The notes under the pieces: model-generated
Database searches by the model: none
Told to the model about the DNA's origin: nothing
Seen by the model: only the letters and a program-made list of their open reading frames with translations
Translations under genes and position numbers: made by a program
DNA from: Nocardioides sp.
GTDB lineage: Bacteria; Actinomycetota; Actinomycetes; Propionibacteriales; Nocardioidaceae
Assembly: GCA_031177735.1 (NCBI GenBank)
Contig: JAPSKJ010000042.1
Location: forward strand, 1 to 13,126
Direction of reading: 5' to 3'
Length of the DNA stretch: 13,126 nt
Shown: in pieces, positions 1 through 5,586 of the stretch
Position numbering within the stretch: position 1 is the stretch's first letter
Layout of the letters: each line of letters opens with the position of its first letter

Positions 1-1
1 C

Positions 2-172
2 TGGTGGGCCGAGCACGGCGTGTGGTTCGACCTCAGCTGGGCGAGCAGCAGGCTCTACGGCGGCGAGATGACCGGTGAGGAGTGGGCCCAGCTCGGTGTC
101 GCCACCACAATCTGGATGCTGATCCCCCTCGCCATCGGACTGCGAGCCCTGATGCGAGCCGAGATCAAGTAG
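2..172 (+). CDS. C-terminal fragment of a membrane protein, probably an ABC-2-type transporter permease
   Basis: An open frame runs in from the left edge and ends at TAG (170-172), giving the last 56 residues of a protein whose start is outside the window. The visible part has a Trp-rich polar stretch (begins WWAEHGVWFD). It is followed by a hydrophobic segment of about 17 residues (roughly GVATTIWMLIPLAIGL) and a short basic/acidic tail ending in RAEIK. This layout, with a last transmembrane helix close to a charged C-terminus, is what ABC-2-type permeases commonly show. Codon use is typical of the neighbouring genes. The gene converges on ilvC and is followed after about 50 nt by a strong stem-loop. 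That it is a real C-terminus is likely; the permease family is an inference from the shape alone, and any polytopic membrane protein would fit. Confidence 0.55.
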   Translation, partial: WWAEHGVWFDLSWASSRLYGGEMTGEEWAQLGVATTIWMLIPLAIGLRALMRAEIK

Positions 173-223
173 CCCGCGTGCGCTGGCAGGCTACGGCGCC
201 CCGACGAGGACAGCCCACAGAAC

Positions 224-269
224 ACGAACGAGCCCCCACCGCGGTCACGCGGTGGGGGCTCGCTTTCGT
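224..269. terminator. Bidirectional intrinsic terminator between convergent permease gene and ilvC
   Basis: A perfect 15-bp inverted repeat (229-243 against 248-262, arms CGAGCCCCCACCGCG and its complement) encloses a 4-nt loop, GTCA. An outer 5-bp extension (224-228 with 265-269) continues it across a 2-nt bulge. The stem is very GC-rich, and a T-containing run follows on the plus strand (CTTTCGTT). On the minus strand the flank (TTCGTGTT) is only moderately T-rich. The position, midway between the convergent stops at 172 and 283, fits a shared terminator for the permease transcript and the ilvBNC operon. Confidence 0.85.
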
Positions 270-282
270 TGCCAGAGGAGGC

Positions 283-1311
283 TCAGCGGGCGGCAGTGCC
301 CTCGACGTAGTCGGAGTCGTGCGACTTCACCCAGGCCATCAGCTTGCGCAGCTCGCGGCCGGTCTGCTCGATCGGGTGCTGCTCGCCCTTGGCGCGCAGC
401 TCCTTGAACTCCGGCGAGCCGTTGTCCATGTCGGTGATGAAGCGCTCGGCGAACGCGCCGCTCTTGATGTCGGCGAGGACCGCCTTCATGTTCTCCTTCA
501 CCTCGGGGGTGATCACCCGGGGGCCGGAGACGTAGTCACCGAACTCGGCGGTGTCGGAGACCGACCAGCGCTGCTTGGCGATGCCACCCTCGTACATCAG
601 GTCGACGATGAGCTTGAGCTCGTGCAGGCACTCGAAGTAGGCGACCTCCGGCTGGTAGCCGGCCTCGATGAGGGTCTCGAAGCCGTACATGACCAGCTGC
701 GAGGCGCCGCCGCACAGCACGGCCTGCTCGCCGAACAGGTCGGTCTCGGTCTCCTCGGTGAAGGTGGTCTTGATGCCACCGGCACGCAGACCGCCGATGC
801 CCTTGGCGTAGGACAGCGCGAGGTCCCAGGCCTTGCCGGAGGCGTCCTTCTCCACCGCGACGAGCACCGGGACACCACGGCCGTCGACGTACTCGCGACG
901 GACCAGGTGGCCGGGGCCCTTCGGCGCGACCATGAAGACGTCGACGCCCTCGGGCGGGGTGATGTAGCCGAAGCGGATGTTGAAGCCGTGGCCGAAGACG
1001 AGGGTGTCGCCCGCGGTGAGCGCCGGCTCGATCTCCTCCTTGTAGAGCTTCCGCTGGTGCTGGTCGGGAGCGAGGATGACGATGACGTCGGCCTCCTCCG
1101 CGGCCTCGGCGGGGGTGAGCACGCGCAGGCCCTCGGCCTCGGCCTTGCCGCGGCTCTTGGAGCCGGGCTGCAGGCCGACGCGGACGTCGACGCCGGAGTC
1201 ACGCAGCGACAGCGCGTGGGCGTGGCCCTGGCTGCCGTAACCGATGACTGCCACGTGCTTGCCCTGGATCAGGGACAGATCGGCGTCGTCGTCGTAGAAC
1301 ATCTCAGCCAC
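283..1311 (-). CDS. ilvC: Ketol-acid reductoisomerase (class I, NADP(H)), last gene of ilvBNC
   Basis: This cytosolic enzyme catalyses Mg2+-dependent isomerisation and NADPH reduction of 2-acetolactate (or 2-aceto-2-hydroxybutyrate) to the dihydroxy acid, the second common step of valine/isoleucine synthesis. The protein is 342 aa, the short class I length. The Rossmann motif GYGSQGHAHA is at residues 24-33. The loop LQPGSKSR (47-54) carries the serines expected for NADPH preference. H108, K131, the metal ligands D191 and E195 in TDLFGEQ, E227 and E231 in FECLHE, and S252 are all present. The chosen start is GTG (1309-1311) because AAGGAG (1321-1326, minus strand) lies 9 nt upstream; an internal ATG at 1300-1302 would be 18 nt from it. 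The gene lies 53 nt after ilvN and should be controlled by the ilvB leader attenuator. Confidence 0.98.
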   Translation of the reverse strand: MAEMFYDDDADLSLIQGKHVAVIGYGSQGHAHALSLRDSGVDVRVGLQPGSKSRGKAEAEGLRVLTPAEAAEEADVIVILAPDQHQRKLYKEEIEPALTAGDTLVFGHGFNIRFGYITPPEGVDVFMVAPKGPGHLVRREYVDGRGVPVLVAVEKDASGKAWDLALSYAKGIGGLRAGGIKTTFTEETETDLFGEQAVLCGGASQLVMYGFETLIEAGYQPEVAYFECLHELKLIVDLMYEGGIAKQRWSVSDTAEFGDYVSGPRVITPEVKENMKAVLADIKSGAFAERFITDMDNGSPEFKELRAKGEQHPIEQTGRELRKLMAWVKSHDSDYVEGTAAR

Positions 1312-1364
1312 TGGTGGCTTCTCCTTCGGATTCGTTTCTCGGGGGTTCGAGTCGTGGGGCTGCG

Positions 1365-1922
1365 TCAGGACGCGGCGGGAGGGGCGGGTACGGCGACCGG
1401 GCGGGTGGTCCGCTCGGAGATCGACCGGGAGCCCCGGCCGATCGCGACCATGCCGGACTGGACCAGCTCGCGGATGCCGAAGGGCTCGAGCACCCGCAGG
1501 AAGTCGGCCAGCTTGCCGGCGTTGCCGGTGATCTGGATGGTCACCGCGTCGGGGGCGACGTCGATGACCTTGGCGCGGAAGATCTGGACGGTGTCGAGGA
1601 CCTGGCCGCGGGTCTCGGGCGTGGCCGCGACCTTGACCAGCATCAGCTCGCGCTGCACCGACGCAGCGGGCTCGAGCTCGACGATCTTGATGACCTCGAC
1701 CAGCTTGTTGAGCTGCTTGGTCACCTGCTCCAGCGGGGAGTCCTCGACGTTGACCACGATCGTCATCCGGGAGACGTCCGGGTGCTCGGTCGGGCCGACG
1801 GCGAGGCTCTCGATGTTGAAGCCGCGGCGGCTGAACAGGCCAGCGATGCGGGCCAGGACACCGGGCTTGTCCTCGACGAGGACCGACAGGGTGTGCCGGG
1901 TGCTCGTGGTTGCGGGGCTCAC
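1365..1922 (-). CDS. ilvN: Acetolactate synthase small (regulatory) subunit
   Basis: This is the regulatory subunit of acetohydroxyacid synthase. It binds IlvB, stimulates it and confers valine feedback inhibition. At 185 aa it is the long two-domain form. An N-terminal ACT domain (about residues 9-82) contains VEDKPGVLARIAGLFSRRGF and NIESL, the typical effector-binding turn. A C-terminal ACT-like domain covers about 90-168 (RELMLVKVAA, VIDVAPDAVTIQITG, GMVAIGRG). The last ~16 residues are a Pro/Ala-rich tail unlikely to be structured. The start is GTG (1920-1922) with GGAG 7 nt upstream. It follows ilvB by 31 nt and precedes ilvC by 53 nt, the usual actinobacterial ilvBNC order. In some genomes the symbol ilvH is used for the same protein. 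Confidence 0.97.
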   Translation of the reverse strand: MSPATTSTRHTLSVLVEDKPGVLARIAGLFSRRGFNIESLAVGPTEHPDVSRMTIVVNVEDSPLEQVTKQLNKLVEVIKIVELEPAASVQRELMLVKVAATPETRGQVLDTVQIFRAKVIDVAPDAVTIQITGNAGKLADFLRVLEPFGIRELVQSGMVAIGRGSRSISERTTRPVAVPAPPAAS

Positions 1923-1953
1923 AGTGCTTCTCCGTTCCCTTGCGACGCTCCGG

Positions 1954-3714
1954 TCACAGGTCGTCCTCGTCGAACTTGGGCGCCAGGTCGCGCGCGTACT
2001 TGATGTCGTCGTTGCTCGTGCCGGCGGCGACCATCGGCCACACCATGGCGTCGCGGTGCACCCGGAAGTCCACGACGACGGGCACGTCGTTGATCTCCAT
2101 CGCCTTCTCGATCGTGGCGTCGACGTCGGCCGGGGAGTCGCAGGCGAGGCCGACGCACCCGTAGGCGTCGGCGAGCTTGACGAAGTCGGGGATGCGGACC
2201 GGGCCGCCCTTGCGCTGCAGGTTGGTGTTGGAGTAGCGCTCGTTGTAGAAGAGCGTCTGCCACTGGCGCACCATGCCGAGGGATTCGTTGTTGATCACGG
2301 CGACCTTGATCGGGATGTCCTCCATCGCGCAGGTGGCCAGCTCCTGGTTGGTCATCTGGAAGCAGCCGTCGCCGTCGATGGACCACACCGTCGCATCCGG
2401 GCGGCCCACCTTGGCGCCCATCGCGGAAGGCACGGAGAAGCCCATCGTGCCGAGGCCGCCGGAGTTGATCCAGGTGTTGGGGTGCTCGTAGCCGATGAAC
2501 TGCGCGGCCCACATCTGGTGCTGGCCGACGCCGGAGGTGTAGATGGCCTCGGGGCCGGCGATCGTGCCCAGCCGCTCGATGACGTACTGCGGGGAGAGCC
2601 CCTCGGCGGGCTTGTCGTAGCCCAGCGGGTAGGTCTTCTTGACGCCGGCGCAGAACTGCACCCACGCCTCGTAGTCGCCGGTGTGGCCGGCATCGGCCTC
2701 GGTCTGCAGCACCGCGATCAGGTCGGTGAGCACCTCGCGGATGTCTCCGACGATCGGGACGTCGGCGTGGCGGTTCTTGCCGATCTCGGCCGGGTCGATG
2801 TCGGCGTGGATCACCTTGGCGTGCGGCGCGAAGGAGTCCAGGTTGCCGGTGACCCGGTCGTCGAAGCGGGCGCCGAGGCTGATGATCAGGTCGCTCTTCT
2901 GCAGCGCCGCGACCGCGGCCACGGTGCCGTGCATGCCCGGCATGCCGAGGTGCTGGGGGTGGCTGTCGGGGAAGGCGCCGCGGGCCATCAGCGTGGTCAC
3001 GACGGGGATGCCGGTGAGCGTGGCGAGTGCGGCCAGCTCGCGGTGGGCGCGCGAGCGGATCGTGCCGCCGCCGACGTAGAGGACCGGCTTGCGCGACTCC
3101 AGCAGCAGCCGGGCGGCCTCGCGGATCTGCTTGGCGTGCGGCTTGGTCACCGGGCGGTAGCCGGGCAGGTACAGCTCGCTCGGCCACTGGAAGGTGGTCG
3201 TCGCCTGCAGGGCGGACTTCGCGACGTCGACCAGGACGGGTCCGGGGCGGCCCGTGCTGGCGATGTGGAACGCCTCGGCGATCTTCACCGGGATGTCGCG
3301 CGGGTCGGTCACCAGGAAGTTGTGCTTGGTGATGGGCATGGTGATGCCGCGGATGTCGGCTTCCTGGAAGGCGTCGGTGCCGATCATGTCGACGCCGACC
3401 TGGCCGGTGACCGCCACCATGGGCACGGAGTCCATGTGGGCGTCGGCGATCGGGGTGACCAGGTTGGTCGCGCCCGGGCCGGACGTCGCCATGCACACGC
3501 CCACCCGGCCGGTCGCGGCGGCGTACCCCTGCGCGGCGTGGCCGGCGCCCTGCTCGTGGCGGACCAGGATGTGCCGGATCGTGGAGTCCATGAGCGGGTC
3601 GTACGCCGGGAGGATGGCGCCGCCCGGGATGCCGAAGATGTGCTCGACGCCCGCTGCCTCCAGCGACTTGATCAGGCTCTGCGCCCCGGTCAGGGAGCCG
3701 TTGATCTCGCTCAT
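1954..3714 (-). CDS. ilvB: Acetolactate synthase large (catalytic) subunit
   Basis: This ThDP-, FAD- and Mg2+-dependent enzyme condenses two pyruvates, or pyruvate with 2-oxobutyrate. It is the committed step of branched-chain amino acid synthesis and the target of AHAS-inhibitor herbicides. The protein is 586 aa from ATG 3712-3714. The domains run in order: N-terminal PYR domain with the catalytic Glu (E54 in VRHEQGAGHA) and the FGIPGGAILP motif; a central FAD/DHS domain (about 195-345, with GARFDDRVTG); and a C-terminal PP domain with the ThDP motif GDG at 448-450 ending at NN (475-476). This start was chosen because in-frame codons further upstream lie inside the leader terminator, while a GAGGA element precedes ATG 3714 and homologues begin near this point. 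It is first in ilvBNC and is preceded by a 129-nt leader with an attenuator. Confidence 0.98.
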   Translation of the reverse strand: MSEINGSLTGAQSLIKSLEAAGVEHIFGIPGGAILPAYDPLMDSTIRHILVRHEQGAGHAAQGYAAATGRVGVCMATSGPGATNLVTPIADAHMDSVPMVAVTGQVGVDMIGTDAFQEADIRGITMPITKHNFLVTDPRDIPVKIAEAFHIASTGRPGPVLVDVAKSALQATTTFQWPSELYLPGYRPVTKPHAKQIREAARLLLESRKPVLYVGGGTIRSRAHRELAALATLTGIPVVTTLMARGAFPDSHPQHLGMPGMHGTVAAVAALQKSDLIISLGARFDDRVTGNLDSFAPHAKVIHADIDPAEIGKNRHADVPIVGDIREVLTDLIAVLQTEADAGHTGDYEAWVQFCAGVKKTYPLGYDKPAEGLSPQYVIERLGTIAGPEAIYTSGVGQHQMWAAQFIGYEHPNTWINSGGLGTMGFSVPSAMGAKVGRPDATVWSIDGDGCFQMTNQELATCAMEDIPIKVAVINNESLGMVRQWQTLFYNERYSNTNLQRKGGPVRIPDFVKLADAYGCVGLACDSPADVDATIEKAMEINDVPVVVDFRVHRDAMVWPMVAAGTSNDDIKYARDLAPKFDEDDL

Positions 3715-3789
3715 CTCGCTGTGGTCCTCATCTCGTGCCCTGTTGGATCTGGGTCCGGCCTGGGCCGGCGCTGCTCGTCTCGTTGCAAC

Positions 3790-3820
3790 AAAAAACCCCC
3801 CGGCCAGTGGCAACGGAGGG
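3790..3820 (-). terminator. Intrinsic terminator of the ilvBNC attenuator
   Basis: Read on the minus strand, CCCUCCG (3814-3820) pairs with CGGGGGG (3796-3802), seven pairs including one U-G. An inner GCC/GGC stem (3809-3811 with 3803-3805) has an ACU loop, and a two-nucleotide UU bulge lies at 3812-3813. A run of six U (3790-3795) follows immediately. It lies 75 nt upstream of the ilvB start and downstream of a leader peptide, so it should end transcription before ilvB when branched-chain aminoacyl-tRNA is plentiful. Confidence 0.88.
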
Positions 3821-3857
3821 AGGCGCGTCGACTGATCAGGAGGTCAGTTGCCGCGCC
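3794..3857 (-). promoter_or_regulatory. Competing hairpin and antiterminator region of the ilvB leader
   Basis: Two mutually exclusive RNA structures can be drawn on the minus strand. The anti-antiterminator hairpin pairs GGCGCG (3852-3857) with CGCGCC (3822-3827) and ACUGA (3844-3848) with UCAGU (3831-3835), with a 3x3 internal loop. The antiterminator pairs GACCUCCUGAUCAGU (3831-3845) with ACUGGCCGGGGGGUU (3794-3808). That gives 14 of 15 positions (four of them G-U), with one A-C mismatch and a 22-nt loop. The second structure uses up the G-run of the terminator's 3' arm. Its 5' strand is shared with the first hairpin, whose 5' arm lies at nucleotides 29-34 of the leader peptide frame, within reach of a ribosome stalled at the Ile-Leu-Val codons. 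The structures are drawn by hand; folding energies were not computed. Confidence 0.75.
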
Positions 3858-3885
3858 GCGTGCGTACGAGAATGCTGGTGAACAT
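3844..3885 (-). CDS. ilvB leader peptide (MFTSILVRTRRGN), attenuation sensor
   Basis: A 14-codon frame begins at ATG (3883-3885) and ends at TGA (3844-3846). The 13 residues include the consecutive run Ile5-Leu6-Val7, the three branched-chain amino acids whose synthesis depends on the downstream operon, followed by an Arg-rich tail (RTRR). Ile is encoded by ATT and Val by GTA, both A/T-ending and scarce in the surrounding genes. There is no Shine-Dalgarno sequence, and a sigma70-like -10 hexamer ends 6 nt before the ATG, so the frame is probably translated from a leaderless mRNA. Its stop codon lies inside the anti-antiterminator hairpin, which suits ribosome-mediated attenuation. Its role is the control of ilvBNC and not a product of its own. 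The short length means translation itself is inferred from context. Confidence 0.85.
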   Translation of the reverse strand: MFTSILVRTRRGN

Positions 3886-3891
3886 GCGCTC

Positions 3892-3920
3892 ACGCTAACC
3901 GCACGCGCCTTCCGCGTCAC
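3892..3920 (-). promoter_or_regulatory. sigma70-like promoter of the ilvBNC leader transcript
   Basis: On the minus strand, -35 GTGACG (3915-3920, four of six to TTGACA) and -10 TAGCGT (3892-3897, matching the actinobacterial TANNNT pattern) are separated by exactly 17 nt. The -10 ends 6 nt before the leader peptide ATG, so the predicted transcription start falls on or next to the A at 3885. It sits in the 77-nt gap after the pterin dehydratase stop codon, so ilvBNC has its own promoter even though the genes upstream point the same way. Confidence 0.7.
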
Positions 3921-3962
3921 CCCAGTCTGGCAGTCGTCTCACCTTTCGGGACGCGAATCCCA

Positions 3963-4286
3963 CTATCTGGCGGCCTCGACGTCGTTCTCCCGCGCGATCG
4001 CGCTGATCACCCGCGCCAGGCGGACGTCGCGCCGGGTGACTCCCCCGACGTCGTGACTGCTGAGCACGATGTCGACGTGGGGGTAGCGCAGGTCGACGTC
4101 GGGGTGGTGGTCGGCCCGCTCGGCCTCCTCGGCGATGCGCTGGATCAGTCGCACGCCGGTGACGAAGTCGCCGGTCGCGAGCCGGATGCGCAGCGCGTCG
4201 CCCTCCAGCCGCCAGCCTTCCAGGCCGGCCGACTCGACCTGGCCCGGCTCGAGCAGCACGCGGTCCTCCTCGGGCACCGGGCTCAC
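3963..4286 (-). CDS. Pterin-4a-carbinolamine dehydratase (4a-hydroxytetrahydrobiopterin dehydratase)
   Basis: This small cytosolic enzyme dehydrates 4a-hydroxytetrahydropterin to quinonoid dihydropterin, recycling the pterin cofactor used by aromatic amino acid hydroxylases. Many bacteria carry it without an obvious hydroxylase, so the physiological substrate here is uncertain. The protein is 107 aa, the normal single-domain length. The family signature is complete: E56-x3-H60-H61-P62, Y68 or Y69 in LRYPH, H78 in SSHD, and D87. The chosen start is GTG (4284-4286), which overlaps the TGA of the upstream VOC gene in the sequence GTGA, a translational-coupling arrangement that implies co-transcription. 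No pterin-dependent hydroxylase gene is visible in the window. The ilvB promoter lies just downstream of its stop. Confidence 0.92.
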   Translation of the reverse strand: MSPVPEEDRVLLEPGQVESAGLEGWRLEGDALRIRLATGDFVTGVRLIQRIAEEAERADHHPDVDLRYPHVDIVLSSHDVGGVTRRDVRLARVISAIARENDVEAAR

Positions 4287-4699
4287 GGGAGCACCGCCTC
4301 GCCGAGCGGCCCGGGGTTCCAGGCCACCTCCCACCGGTAGCCATCGGGGTCGGCGAAGTAGCCGGTATAGCCGCCCCACGACCGTTCCTGCGCCGGGACG
4401 ACCGGGTGCGCGCCGATGTTGCGGGCCTGGGCCAGCACCTCGTCGACGTCGCCGGGCGTCGCGACGTTGTGCGCCAGGGTGATCGGGGCGACCCCCTCCC
4501 CGCTCATGATCGGCCCGACCTCGACCTGGAACTGGTCGCGGTCCCAGAGGCTGAGGACGACGTGCGCGCCGACCTGGATCATCAGCACCTCGTCGGGCAC
4601 GTGGAGCGACTCCTTCCAGCCCAACCCGTCGACGTAGAACTCCCGGCTCGCCTGGACGTCCCGCACGGCCAGGGTGACGAAGCTGATCCGCTGGTCCAT
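4283..4699 (-). CDS. VOC (glyoxalase/bleomycin-resistance fold) family protein
   Basis: The 138-aa protein has the paired beta-alpha-beta-beta-beta modules of the vicinal-oxygen-chelate fold. The N-terminal module is about 4-60 (ISFVTLAVRDVQASREFY, GLGW) and the C-terminal one about 72-128 (ITLAHNVATPGDVDEV, GYTGYFADPDGYRWEVAWNP). At the positions of the four glyoxalase I metal ligands only H77 and E124 are evident; T9 and S50 occupy the first two. A canonical metal-dependent glyoxalase is therefore not assured, and a ligand-binding or other VOC reaction is possible. The start at ATG 4697-4699 gives the usual family N-terminus; the SD is weak (AGGGTGG). The TGA overlaps the GTG start of the pterin dehydratase gene. 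The substrate is unknown. Confidence 0.88.
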   Translation of the reverse strand: MDQRISFVTLAVRDVQASREFYVDGLGWKESLHVPDEVLMIQVGAHVVLSLWDRDQFQVEVGPIMSGEGVAPITLAHNVATPGDVDEVLAQARNIGAHPVVPAQERSWGGYTGYFADPDGYRWEVAWNPGPLGEAVLP

Positions 4700-4775
4700 G
4701 CGCCCACCCTGCCACCTGGCGGCAAGGCTCGTCACCGGTCCGGGCGGGCGCCGCGCGCCTGCGTCGCGGGGCTGC

Positions 4776-5498
4776 TCAGCGGCGCAGCGCACCGGTGAGG
4801 TCGCTCAGGCTGGTGCGCTGCCGGCCACGGTCGTCGAAGTTGCCGGGATCGAGCCATCTCTCGTGGGCGGACCGCACGGACGGCCACTGCGGGTCGATGA
4901 CGGAGAACCAGTCGGTGTCGCGGCTGCGACCCTGGGTGACCATGTGGTGGCGGAAGGTGCCCTCGAAGTCGAAGCCGAGGCGGGCGGCGGCCCGGCGGCT
5001 CGGCTCGTTGAGGCTGTCGCACTTCCACTCGAACCGGCGGTAGCCGAGGTCGTCGAAGGCGTGCCGCATGAGCAGGTGGATCGCCTCGGTCGCCGCGCGG
5101 GTGCGCTGCAGGGCACGTCCGAAGAGCACGCCCGCCACCTCGATCTGGCCGTGCGCCGGCTCGATCCGCATGTACGACGCCAGGCCGGCCGCCCGCCCGG
5201 CCGATGCGCCCTCGGCGGGGATGAGCGCGTAGGTGAGGTTGGCGGGCGAGTCTACGAGGGCGGCCAGGTGCATCCACAGCTCGGCCAGCGAGCCCGGCCG
5301 CGGCACCGGCCGGTAGGTCCACAGGGCGCCGTCGTCCGGGCCGCAGGTGGCGGCGTAGAGGTCGGCGTAGTGGGCCGAGGAGAGCGGGACGAGGGTGACG
5401 TAGCGCCCCTCGTGCCGGGCGGGTTCCGGGGCGGGCCGTGGCTCCCAGCCCTCGACGACCTCACCGACCTGCTGTCCGAACTGGTTCACCTGCGCCAC
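4776..5498 (-). CDS. GNAT family N-acetyltransferase (RimJ/RimL/YjcK-like)
   Basis: The protein (up to 240 aa) resembles the GNAT branch whose members begin NQFGQ..G...GW. It is predicted to transfer acetyl from acetyl-CoA to an amine or a protein N-terminus. The acetyl-CoA-binding motif A region is about 121-150 (IEVAGVLFGRALQRTRAATE, then LLMRHAFDDLG). The C-terminal hallmark is YRRFEWKCDSLNEPSRRAAA followed by RLGFDFEG, typical of RimJ-like enzymes. The start is uncertain. GTG at 5496-5498 is listed, but GTG at 5487-5489 (V4, giving VNQFGQQVG) matches the usual family N-terminus better. Neither has a clear Shine-Dalgarno sequence. It lies 76 nt upstream of the VOC gene in the same orientation. 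The substrate cannot be read from sequence. Confidence 0.9.
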   Translation of the reverse strand: MAQVNQFGQQVGEVVEGWEPRPAPEPARHEGRYVTLVPLSSAHYADLYAATCGPDDGALWTYRPVPRPGSLAELWMHLAALVDSPANLTYALIPAEGASAGRAAGLASYMRIEPAHGQIEVAGVLFGRALQRTRAATEAIHLLMRHAFDDLGYRRFEWKCDSLNEPSRRAAARLGFDFEGTFRHHMVTQGRSRDTDWFSVIDPQWPSVRSAHERWLDPGNFDDRGRQRTSLSDLTGALRR

Positions 5499-5539
5499 GG
5501 GGTCACCGTAGTGTCGGCGCTCCGAGCCGAGCGCGGGGG

Positions 5540-5560
5540 CTCCGGGGGCTGCCGCCGGAG
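5540..5560 (-). other. GC-rich inverted repeat between S66 peptidase and GNAT genes
   Basis: CTCCGG (5540-5545) and CCGGAG (5555-5560) form a 6-bp stem with a 9-nt loop in the 88-nt gap after the S66 stop codon. There is no T-run on either side, so it is at best a weak or Rho-assisted terminator, and at worst a chance repeat in GC-rich DNA. Confidence 0.25.
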
Positions 5561-5586
5561 GTGGGGACTCAGCCCGCCGGCCGGCC

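Noticed and set aside
3781..3790. GTTGCAAC palindrome after the U-run as an operator
   Set aside because: It is only 8 bp and sits downstream of the terminator within the transcribed leader. Its complementarity to the terminator arm (GUUGC) can be explained by chance.
3715..3813. Longer IlvB starting at 3813
   Set aside because: It would start within the attenuator stem and add 33 residues unlike the family N-terminus. ATG 3714 fits the known IlvB start and the position of the leader.
82..4056. A 1324-codon open frame on the plus strand
   Set aside because: It lies antisense to ilvC, ilvN, ilvB and the pterin dehydratase, which are certain. Its translation is low-complexity (Gly/Ala/Val/Leu/Asp/Arg/His-rich) with no motif, typical of antisense frames in high-GC DNA.
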